Below, one piece after another: positions 1 through 5,513 of a stretch of 14,772 nucleotides of DNA. Below the pieces are notes generated by a model. That model had not been told where the DNA came from. It saw only the letters and a program-made list of their open reading frames with translations, and ran no database searches. The stretch's first letter is position 1. The number at the start of each line of letters is the position of its first letter. Made by a program: the position numbers and the translations under genes. Source of the DNA: JBFWML01 sp050251635 (GTDB lineage: Bacteria; Campylobacterota; Campylobacteria; Campylobacterales; SZUA-545); contig JBFWML010000052.1 of the NCBI GenBank assembly GCA_050251635.1, forward strand, positions 1 through 14,772. The letters run 5' to 3'.

Positions 1-189
1 GCTTTGGAGAACCCCAAGGCTGACGCAATCATATCTTCGTAAACCTGCTCAGCTTACGACTTAAATCCAAAAAAACCCATTCCAACCCCTCCTTAAAATT
101 CCACGTTCGAGATATAAACATTATATGCAAAGATAATTAAACATCCTTAGGGGCGGTGGGCGGGAATAGACAGTTTTTAAATGTGCTGG
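1..189. other. Gene-free AT-rich flank of the structured tract
   Basis: No convincing gene lies here. The first 42 bases are open on the plus strand and end in TAA, so they could be the last 14 codons of a gene cut by the window, but this is too short to judge. Bases 43-150 are AT-rich with TATAAA-like boxes near 113-128 and no clear RBS or reading frame. Together with 190-515 this is about 515 bases without a recognisable gene. Confidence 0.4.
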
Positions 190-259
190 TTAACATAGTC
201 GATGTTCCGCGAAACTTGGCGCGAAGCGGTCAGTTTCGCGGAATACTCGATTATGTTAA
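190..259. repeat. Hairpin A: long near-perfect inverted repeat
   Basis: Bases 190-202 pair with 247-259, C246 is bulged, and 203-216 pair with 232-245. This gives about 27 base pairs with two G-T wobbles and one bulge, outer arms TTAACATA / TATGTTAA. The 15-base loop can form a further 3-bp stem (220-222 with 226-228, loop GAA). The inner arm core is TTCCGCGAAACT / AGTTTCGCGGAA. It lies at the end of a segment encoding a rolling-circle initiator, where long hairpins often serve as origins, packaging signals or folded single-strand recombination sites; that role is inference. It is too long, and lacks a T-tract, to be an ordinary terminator. Confidence 0.85.
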
Positions 260-260
260 A

Positions 261-321
261 GCTTTGCTTGGCTTTTCTGGTCACGCCCCTTGCGGGTGTG
301 AGCTGAAAAGGTCAGCAAAGC
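261..321. repeat. Hairpin B: long imperfect stem-loop
   Basis: One register (position sum 582) pairs GCTTTGCT at 261-268 with AGCAAAGC at 314-321, CTTTTC at 272-277 with GAAAAG at 305-310, TCAC at 281-284 with GTGA at 298-301, and CCC at 286-288 with GGG at 294-296. Small symmetric mismatches separate the blocks. It starts one base after hairpin A and is followed by the first copy of the spacer that also precedes hairpin D. It is therefore probably a diverged member of the same series as C and D. Confidence 0.75.
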
Positions 322-330
322 GGCCAGCAA

Positions 331-534
331 ACCGCTGATAAGCCATAGCGGCGCATGAGCGTAATTCAATAAAAACAGGCTCATCTGCCCTGCTGTGACC
401 ACGGCACAGCAGGTTAACAGCAGATGAGACCAACCGATGATAAGCCACAGCGGCATTTGAGCGTGATCCAGTAAAACGGGGCTTCCCCGCCCTGCCAAGA
501 CCTTGGCTTGGCAGGTTAACAGCGGGGGAGACCC
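331..534. repeat. Tandem 102-bp repeat: spacer plus bulged hairpin, two copies
   Basis: Units 331-430 and 433-532 align without gaps at an offset of exactly 102. Each has a spacer of about 49 bases (11 differences) containing TGATAAGCCA and TGAGCGT, then a hairpin of two stacked 9-bp stems. Hairpin C pairs 380-388 with 420-428 and 389-397 with 405-413. Hairpin D pairs 482-490 with 522-530 and 491-499 with 507-515, and adds 478-480 with 532-534. Both have a loop of form ACCNNGG and a 6-base 3' bulge, TTAACA. Between C and D six stem positions change on both strands so that pairing is kept, and one C-G becomes T-G. The stop codon of the Cys-rich gene lies in the bulge of hairpin D. A partial third spacer start (ACCGAT) follows at 535. 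No named family was recognised. Confidence 0.85.
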
Positions 535-953
535 AACCGATCAGAACTAAATTTTAAATCGGCCTGACGAATATAGTCAGGCGTATAGGCTGGATTAAAT
601 GGGCAGAAATCCCACCTTTTCGGATTGCAACCCGATTCAATTCCAGCGGAACTTTTAGGGTGCGAACAATCAACGCACTCCACGGGACGGCAAGCCGTTC
701 CAGCTCCGGCTAAATCGCGGTATAGCAACTTAACGGAGCGAAAAGGACACTCCGAACCAATTTGTTCGTAGTGTTCCAAGAAAATGTCAAGTTGAGACTT
801 GACAACCTCGCTACTGCTTTTATCTTCAAAAGCAGAAACAACGGAGTGACCCGCATTAATAAGACGATCAATCCCTTGATCATTAAATTCTGAATGTTCA
901 AAAATTTTGGTTAACTTTTTTACCTGTTGAACATCAACTGTAAGATTATTCAT
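516..953 (-). CDS. Cys-rich small protein of the accessory element (unknown function)
   Basis: About 145 residues from ATG at 953, which has AGGA 7 bases upstream; an in-frame ATG at 968 adds five residues but has no RBS. The N-terminal half is helical and charged with no cysteine. The C-terminal half holds most of the cysteines: an ECPF motif, then a CxxCxH motif, GC eight residues before CPF, and a final Cys. The CxxCxH...C...C spacing suggests a zinc-binding knuckle like those seen in plasmid and phage mobilisation or replication accessory proteins; that is inference. It overlaps the end of the upstream damaged gene region (TGA at 967-965) and its last codons form part of hairpin D. Base use is AT-rich compared with the core. 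Function not recognised. Confidence 0.65.
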   Translation of the reverse strand: MNNLTVDVQQVKKLTKIFEHSEFNDQGIDRLINAGHSVVSAFEDKSSSEVVKSQLDIFLEHYEQIGSECPFRSVKLLYRDLAGAGTACRPVECVDCSHPKSSAGIESGCNPKRWDFCPFNPAYTPDYIRQADLKFSSDRLGLPRC

Positions 954-964
954 AGTATTATCCT

Positions 965-1298
965 TCATTTAATATTAAAAATTTCATGTATAATTCGCTC
1001 ACTCTTGGAAATTGGCCTTCCAATCTCGGTAAGTCCAGCTTTTTCCGCCTGAGCGTATTCTGTTTTGGCTCTTTCGAGCAACTCATCACCTTCAAAATAA
1101 GGGCGATTTTCGTCATAATAAGATTCAAGAAAAAGATCGAATTCTTTATTAATTTCTAAACGTTTTATTTCGCCCTTAAGAGCTTCATAGTAGAAGTAGT
1201 CTCTAATGTTTTATTCCTTTCCTGTTGGTGTATGCGCATAAAGCGTTCAAGCCCTAGTGGGCACATCCTAAAACCCGTTACCTCGAATGTTGCTACAT
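965..1298 (-). pseudogene. Frame-disrupted small gene of the element
   Basis: Bases 1207-965 on the minus strand carry 80 open codons of protein-like sequence (acidic and helical, ending FNIK) that stop in an ATGA overlap with the next gene, but they contain no ATG, and the only plausible start is ATT at 1207 with AGGAA 6 bases upstream. A different frame directly upstream (MCPLGLERF from ATG at 1266) would join it smoothly if the A4 run at 1212-1209 had one more A. Further upstream, a perfect AAAGGAGGTG (1312-1303) sits 4 bases before ATG (1298), but the next codon is TAG; one added base there would also restore the joined frame. I infer a protein of about 111 residues broken by two single-base losses, either true decay or assembly error. 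An ATT start of the 80-residue frame is the alternative. Confidence 0.5.
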
Positions 1299-1329
1299 AA
1301 TTCACCTCCTTTGGTAGATTTAGGCCAAT

Positions 1330-1481
1330 AAAAAATCCCCCGCTCTCGCGGCCTTTGAAAAAAATTGCCAATAGAAAATCTTGGGTCGAAAAACCCGCTT
1401 TAAAATTGGCTACAACAAAGAAACTTAGGGGGAATACGTCTTAAGGGAGACGCCAACCATCAAGACAAAGCTGTCTTTATA
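1330..1481 (-). ncRNA. Possible short structured transcript or leader
   Basis: The gap between the initiator gene and the damaged gene starts with a good promoter (see 1488-1497). The transcript would pass two small hairpins, 1472-1477 with 1462-1467 (loop of four) and 1448-1452 with 1437-1441 (loop of six), and reach a CCGC-GAGA-GCGG hairpin (1351-1340) followed by GGGA and six T. That would give an RNA of about 150 bases, or a leader with an attenuator ahead of the strong Shine-Dalgarno at 1312. The terminator stem is only 4 bp, so this is weak. No known RNA family recognised. Confidence 0.25.
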
Positions 1482-1487
1482 AATGAA

Positions 1488-1497
1488 ATTATACCAC
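1488..1497 (-). promoter_or_regulatory. Extended -10 promoter downstream of the initiator gene
   Basis: On the minus strand TATAAT at 1493-1488 is preceded by TG plus one base (1496-1494), an extended -10. No good -35 was found. It points away from the initiator gene and toward the small element genes. Confidence 0.5.
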
Positions 1498-1544
1498 GCA
1501 GATGCTTAAACTGGCCTTAAGACAATGCCCAAATAATACTTATT

Positions 1545-2693
1545 TTAACACAAATTCTGTTTTTTTGTCAAATTATGCCTTTTTTCCAAAACTTTCCGCG
1601 CAAACTCCCGCCCAACCCCTGCCTCTTTGGCGATCAGGGTGATATTTAAAGCACCACCCGCCCTTTTCATCTTGGGACTTTTGGCTATGCGCTCAACGCG
1701 CTTGGCATCCAAAAAGCTTGATTCTGCGCTTTCATAAGCCCGCTTACGATCGGCTCCCATTTCACAACGATCGTTCAGGTATTCAAACAGCCAAGCCAAA
1801 AACTTGCCCAGCCCTTTGATCGGTGGCTGCCACGAAACAGAATCATAATAATTGACATATTGGCATTTGTCAACATACCGCACCAATTTTTCACAACTTG
1901 CGGGCAAGACCTGTGTGATAGAACCTAACCCAAACCCCTTGAGCTTTGAACGATTAAAAATCAGTTCATGCCTAAAGATGCCATAGGGGTAAGCCTCTTT
2001 TTTTGATTTATCATAATAGAAAGAGTAATACGGTTTGCTTTTTTTAATCTTTTTATTGTAGACCTGCCCCGTATGACTATTTACAGACTCACTCTTAGAA
2101 AATGAATAGCGAGATTCTATATAGAATGTTCCGTCAAATATGCGTGAGTTTGGATTTGCAGTATAGTGATGATTAAATCGCTTTACTGAAAACTTATCAA
2201 AAGAAACAGATAGGTTTGTTTTGGTGGGACGGTAATCAAAAGCAATATCTAGGCGATTTAATATCACCCGATCGCCAAAGTGTTTGATTAATCCTTGAAC
2301 GATCAGGAACTTACCCCTGAAGTTTGAATCACCGTAGCCTACCAATCCGTGAAGGGATACAAAAACATCTATTTCCCTCTTCTCGGATTCCCCAAGGAAG
2401 GTTTTAGCGCCGGGGTAGTGGCAAGCAGTAAACATGATTTCGCTAAGTTTAAAATCTGGCTTATCTTTGACCTGAATGAAATAGTTTCGTTTGTTCGATC
2501 CAAAGATTCGCTTGTCTATCTTCTTATTAGCCGATGATAGATTAGGGGTGTATTGACTTTCAATGAACGAAAATGATAAACCAATTTTTTCCGCTTGAAC
2601 ACATATATCATTAATATATTCTAATAGGCTATATGAAGGAATGTTAACAACTAATAAGTTTATAGAATCAGCATTTATTTTACTTGAAAACAT
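1545..2693 (-). CDS. Rep_trans-family rolling-circle replication initiator
   Basis: A 382-residue protein from ATG 2693; a GTG at 2699 would add two residues, but AGGG sits 7 bases before the ATG. It matches the replication initiation factor family (PF02486-like) of rolling-circle plasmids and filamentous-phage-like elements. Visible motifs, numbered from the GTG, are RLDIAFDY (149-156), GTFYIESR (190-197), a YDK (229-231), and FRHELIF (242-248). The C-terminal part (about 351-375) resembles a helix-turn-helix (IAKEAGVGREFARKVL). Such proteins nick one strand at an origin and stay covalently bound through a tyrosine; I cannot assign the tyrosine with certainty. The gene is markedly AT-richer than the core and lies upstream of small element genes and the structured tract. 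No integrase, Zot/pI or coat gene is visible, so plasmid remnant and inovirus-like satellite remain equally open. Confidence 0.8.
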   Translation of the reverse strand: MFSSKINADSINLLVVNIPSYSLLEYINDICVQAEKIGLSFSFIESQYTPNLSSANKKIDKRIFGSNKRNYFIQVKDKPDFKLSEIMFTACHYPGAKTFLGESEKREIDVFVSLHGLVGYGDSNFRGKFLIVQGLIKHFGDRVILNRLDIAFDYRPTKTNLSVSFDKFSVKRFNHHYTANPNSRIFDGTFYIESRYSFSKSESVNSHTGQVYNKKIKKSKPYYSFYYDKSKKEAYPYGIFRHELIFNRSKLKGFGLGSITQVLPASCEKLVRYVDKCQYVNYYDSVSWQPPIKGLGKFLAWLFEYLNDRCEMGADRKRAYESAESSFLDAKRVERIAKSPKMKRAGGALNITLIAKEAGVGREFARKVLEKRHNLTKKQNLC

Positions 2694-2705
2694 AACCACA
2701 CCCTA

Positions 2706-2733
2706 TTTATAGTAAAATGTCGTTTTATAACAA
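2706..2733 (-). promoter_or_regulatory. Likely promoter of the replication initiator gene
   Basis: On the minus strand TTGTTA (2733-2728) and TATAAA (2711-2706) are 16 bases apart. A start from this -10 would fall near 2699, almost at the start codon. A second TATAAA at 2729-2724 would leave a leader that includes the AGGG ribosome site. Which one is used cannot be decided from sequence. Confidence 0.4.
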
Positions 2734-3061
2734 TTCACCTATTAATCAAATTTCTTAAGGTGAACATTTTAAAAAGTGACGACCAACTTTTCAGGAAATA
2801 CCAATGGGCAAAAATGCGCTACAAATTGTGCCACAATTTACGCTATAATTTTATTCTGTGGTTCATCAAAAACCGCGCAAACCATCTGACAGCTTGGAAT
2901 AGCTGAGCTTTAAGGTTCACAAAAGCGACTCCTGCATCCGGAGCCACTTCTTCCTCTATTTCTCCACGTCAGCACCACACTAAAAAGACAAAATAAACCG
3001 TTTTTATTTGTTACCGCCTTTTTTGTGCCCATTTCGGCCGATTTAAAAGGGGGAATGTCTC
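2734..3061. other. Gene-free junction between accessory segment and core
   Basis: No gene is supported here. The left part is AT-rich and holds a perfect 17-bp palindrome (2823-2839) and a TATAAT box. From about 2870 the composition becomes more mixed. Minus-strand codons from about 2975 to 2843 are open, but they have no ATG start and resemble nothing I know. The boundary of the accessory element probably lies in this stretch. I found no direct repeat shared with the first 200 bases of the window. Confidence 0.4.
2823..2849. promoter_or_regulatory. 17-bp perfect palindrome with adjacent TATAAT
   Basis: AAATTGTG at 2823-2830 and CACAATTT at 2832-2839 are perfect inverted arms around one C. 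TATAAT on the plus strand begins 5 bases later (2844-2849). The site is about 130 bases upstream of the initiator start. It looks like an operator for a dimeric repressor or the initiator's own binding site. It is too short and differently spaced to be called a dif/Xer site with confidence. Confidence 0.45.
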
Positions 3062-3091
3062 TATAATGTTCCCAAAACCAAAGGAGGGGTG
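3062..3091 (+). promoter_or_regulatory. Promoter and strong RBS for the 3094 gene
   Basis: TATAAT at 3062-3067 and an AAGGAGGGG ribosome site 4 bases before the ATG at 3094. No clear -35, which is usual for sigma-70 promoters in Campylobacterota. Confidence 0.5.
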
Positions 3092-3093
3092 TC

Positions 3094-3462
3094 ATGGTTA
3101 TTCCATCTGAAGAAAAAAGTGTCAAAGCCTTTGAATTCTCCATCGACCGCCACCTCTTTGGAGAGACGGTTGCCGATGCGCTGCTGGCCTCTGCTCAGGT
3201 TGAGATGCCCATGATTATCTTTTACGATTTGGCCGACAGCGGCTTTGATTATGCCAACACGCTGCAAGTATCATCCCAACTGCTTCCGGTGCTGGAGGTC
3301 GATGCCAGAAAAAGCGATACCAAGCTTCCCTTGGACGATCCCAAGCTGCTTGAGTCTATTTTGGAAGCGGCCAGCGAAGAGGCGAGCGAAAAGATTTTTG
3401 AGCAGATGTTGCCGGAACTGCTCGAAAAGCTGATGCCCGGCACGGATGGCCCAACCTTCTAA
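3094..3462 (+). CDS. Conserved-looking hypothetical protein, 122 aa
   Basis: Starts at ATG 3094 behind a very strong ribosome site. The protein is acidic. Its first part has a beta/alpha pattern (FEFSIDRHLFGETVADALLA, then MIIFYDLADSG), and the C-terminal 40 residues form a predicted amphipathic helix rich in Glu, Leu and Ala that ends in LMPGTDGPTF. There is no signal peptide or membrane segment. I do not recognise a family. GC content is closer to the core than to the accessory segment on its left. It converges on the DUF4130 gene, and the two stop codons share bases 3459-3462 (CTAA). Function unknown. Confidence 0.75.
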   Translation: MVIPSEEKSVKAFEFSIDRHLFGETVADALLASAQVEMPMIIFYDLADSGFDYANTLQVSSQLLPVLEVDARKSDTKLPLDDPKLLESILEAASEEASEKIFEQMLPELLEKLMPGTDGPTF

Positions 3463-4199
3463 GGGCCCATCTCCGTCATAAAGGGGTGGAAGCGTTTGGC
3501 AACCCAGCGAAGCTGGCGCTTGCGGCTGATGCGTTCCTTTGTGGCGGTTGTGTCAAAAAAACAGCGCCACAACTCCCGGTAAAGCGCCTCCTCTTGGTGC
3601 AAAACCGCAGTATCCGCGTGGGCGACGCTAAGCGGGCGGCTTTCTTGACCGTCGTAAAGAAGTGCCTGCTTCCGGCGGGTGTCGTGCAAAATCCACTGTT
3701 CGCCCGCCATCCGGTTTTTAAAATGGTTGCCCAGCAGGGCAAGGATGTCGCTCTTTGGCTCCAGCACCGCATATAGCCCGCCTTCATTTAACCTCGAAAA
3801 ACGGGTGAACCCTTCCCATCGGTGCAGCTCACGCCCCGTAAATTGCGCAGCGGCGTTTGCCCGGTGAATGACCGGATCGGCCAGATCGCCGATCAGGGCC
3901 GGGTTTTTAAAGAGTTTGCGCACAAAAACAGCAAGCTCGCTATCCAGTGCGGGCGAGTCGTGAAGCCATGCGTAAAGCAGGGTTTGAAAGGTTTGGGCAC
4001 CGGCTTTGGCGCGAAAGGCGGTGGCGACCTTGGTTGCCTTGGCACGTTCGGGTACCAAAAAACGGCGTTCTTCAAAAAGCCCCTCTTCGCCCTCGCATCC
4101 GGCGCGGCAGATTGCCTCAGGCCAACTTTTTTGAATATAGGCATCGTGAATGACGGTCAGGAATCCTTCAAAACCTCCTTCATACACAATTGTTTTCAT
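3459..4199 (-). CDS. DUF4130 / TIGR03915-type putative DNA metabolism protein
   Basis: A 246-residue protein beginning MKTIVYEGGFEGFL and containing RKLFKNP, the HRANAAAQFTGRELHRWEGFTRF region and the LEPKSDILALLGNHFKNRM region typical of the DUF4130 family, known only as a partner of TIGR03916 radical SAM proteins. In several bacteria the C-terminal DUF4130 region is fused to a uracil-DNA glycosylase; here it stands alone with no glycosylase domain. Its ATG overlaps the stop of the radical SAM gene (4196-4199), so the two are translationally coupled. The family is thought to act in DNA repair or modification, from association rather than biochemistry. The 3' end overlaps the stop of the convergent gene at 3462. 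Confidence 0.85.
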   Translation of the reverse strand: MKTIVYEGGFEGFLTVIHDAYIQKSWPEAICRAGCEGEEGLFEERRFLVPERAKATKVATAFRAKAGAQTFQTLLYAWLHDSPALDSELAVFVRKLFKNPALIGDLADPVIHRANAAAQFTGRELHRWEGFTRFSRLNEGGLYAVLEPKSDILALLGNHFKNRMAGEQWILHDTRRKQALLYDGQESRPLSVAHADTAVLHQEEALYRELWRCFFDTTATKERISRKRQLRWVAKRFHPFMTEMGP

Positions 4200-5422
4200 A
4201 GTTCACCCGTCAGCGCCATTAAACCGGTTTCAAAAAGCGGAGGCTGATAGAAGGGTTTAGGGGCCAGCAGTTTCTTGACGATCGGCTCCCGATCGAGTCT
4301 GCCCTCCCCCAGATATCTTCCGCCCGCGGTGATAAAGTGGCGCGCACGCTTCATAATGACCCCCAACCGTTTTAGCGCTTCCGCATCCAGCGGCCCGAAG
4401 CGCCGCGCCGATACAATCCGCGCCGCGCCGCGCACCCCGATACCCGGCACGCGCAAAAGCAGCCACCGATCGGCTCGATTGACCTCGACGGGGAAAAGAT
4501 GCAGATTGTTCAGCGCCCATGCGGTTTTTGGGTCAAAAGTTTCGTCCAGATTGGGCCGCGATTCATCCAGAATCTCAGTGGCGTTAAAGCCGTAAAACCG
4601 CATCAGCCAGTCGGCCTGGTAAAGGCGGTGTTCCCGCAAAAACGGCGGCGCAGTCATCACGGCGGGCAGATTGGGCAAGCCTTTATTAATGGGCATGTAG
4701 GCCGAATAATAGACCCGTTTTAAAAGCGCCTTTTGGTAGAGGTTTTCGCTTAAAGTCAGAATCTGCCGATCGCTTTCGTTGCTGGCTCCCACGATCATCT
4801 GCGTACTCATGCTCACGGGTTTGGATACGTCGAGTTTTCTGACCGCCTTCATGGGGGCAAAAACGCTCTGTTTGGTTTTTTGCGGAGCCAGCAGTTTGAG
4901 CGAATCGCTGCTGGGCAGCTCGATATTGCTGCTGACCCGATCGGCCAGTTTTGCGGCGGTTTGCGTGAGTTCATCCGATGCGCCGGGAATGAGTTTGAGA
5001 TGAATGTATCCGCCAAAACGGTGCTCTTCGCGCAAAATACGAACCGCTTTGAGCATCAGCTCCATGGTGTGATCGGGGCTGCGCACCACGCCGGAACTTA
5101 AAAACAACCCTTCAATATAGTTGCGTTTATAAAACTCGATCGTCAGCGTCGCCACCTCCTGCGGCGTGAAGGCGGTTCGGACAATATCGTTTCCGGCGCG
5201 GTTGACGCAGTAGGCACAGTCGTAAATGCAAGCATTGGTCAGCAGGATTTTTAAAAGCGAAATGCACCGACCGTCGGCGCTGAAGGCGTGGCAGATGCCG
5301 CTTTTCATGCCTGCGCCCAGCCCGCCCTTTTGCGCGGCGCGTTCCGAACCGCTGCTGGCGCAGGAGACATCGTATTTGGCGGCGTCGGTCAAAACGGAAA
5401 GTTTTTGCAAAATCTTTTCCAT
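4196..5422 (-). CDS. Radical SAM putative DNA modification/repair protein (TIGR03916-type)
   Basis: A 408-residue protein. The N-terminus carries KYDVSCASSG (15-24), then DGRCISLLK (50-58) and the radical SAM cluster motif CIYDCAYC with cysteines 65, 69 and 72 that bind a [4Fe-4S] cluster and SAM. The C-terminal region has a helix-hairpin-helix signature (VPGIGVRGAARI) suggesting DNA contact. This order matches the 'rSAM linked to UDG' family. It is the first gene of a two-gene unit with the DUF4130 gene. There is no Shine-Dalgarno before the ATG; instead a -10-like TAGAAT ends exactly 6 bases upstream, suggesting a leaderless message. The reaction and substrate are unknown; a role on damaged or modified DNA is inferred. 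Confidence 0.9.
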   Translation of the reverse strand: MEKILQKLSVLTDAAKYDVSCASSGSERAAQKGGLGAGMKSGICHAFSADGRCISLLKILLTNACIYDCAYCVNRAGNDIVRTAFTPQEVATLTIEFYKRNYIEGLFLSSGVVRSPDHTMELMLKAVRILREEHRFGGYIHLKLIPGASDELTQTAAKLADRVSSNIELPSSDSLKLLAPQKTKQSVFAPMKAVRKLDVSKPVSMSTQMIVGASNESDRQILTLSENLYQKALLKRVYYSAYMPINKGLPNLPAVMTAPPFLREHRLYQADWLMRFYGFNATEILDESRPNLDETFDPKTAWALNNLHLFPVEVNRADRWLLLRVPGIGVRGAARIVSARRFGPLDAEALKRLGVIMKRARHFITAGGRYLGEGRLDREPIVKKLLAPKPFYQPPLFETGLMALTGEL

Positions 5423-5428
5423 GCCGCC

Positions 5429-5457
5429 ATTCTAGGGGCAGCCAATGGGCAGGTCAG
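5429..5457 (-). promoter_or_regulatory. Promoter of the radical SAM/DUF4130 unit
   Basis: Minus-strand CTGACC (5457-5452), a 17-base spacer, then TAGAAT (5434-5429). The -10 ends 6 bases before the ATG at 5422, so transcription should start at or next to the start codon. It faces the sensor kinase promoter in a 91-base divergent gap. Confidence 0.5.
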
Positions 5458-5464
5458 GAAAAAT

Positions 5465-5470
5465 TACAAT
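5465..5470 (+). promoter_or_regulatory. Candidate -10 box for the sensor kinase
   Basis: TACAAT about 44 bases before the GTG start. There is no clear -35, and a second weaker box, TACAAA, lies at 5494-5499. The RBS AGGA is 5 bases before the start codon. Confidence 0.35.
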
Positions 5471-5513
5471 TCGTAAGATGCTTTGAGCTACGCTACAAAC
5501 TCAAAGGACGGCT

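Noticed and set aside
1..42. Possible C-terminal codons of a plus-strand gene
   Set aside because: Fourteen codons are too few to separate from chance.
331..534. Integron attC sites
   Set aside because: The hairpins lack a GTTRRRY core (they read GTTAACA) and show a 6-base bulge instead of the usual extrahelical bases. No integron integrase is present.
331..534. CRISPR array
   Set aside because: Only two units of 102 bases, with conserved 'spacers' and variable stems, the reverse of a CRISPR pattern, and no cas genes.
1205..1217. Programmed -1 frameshift
   Set aside because: No X-XXY-YYZ heptamer in the overlap, and the shifted frame meets TAA beside the A run.
1165..1371. 68-codon frame with TTG start
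   Set aside because: It starts without a ribosome site, runs through a terminator-like hairpin and overlaps the better 80-codon frame; only its middle part (from about 1290) looks like protein, and that is covered by the pseudogene call.
2885..2960. tRNA-like stretch near the element boundary
   Set aside because: I could not fold a cloverleaf; no TTCGA loop with a matching acceptor stem.
2843..2978. Minus-strand open frame with an acidic then hydrophobic sequence
   Set aside because: There is no ATG start, it begins right after a stop and resembles no family; probably chance.
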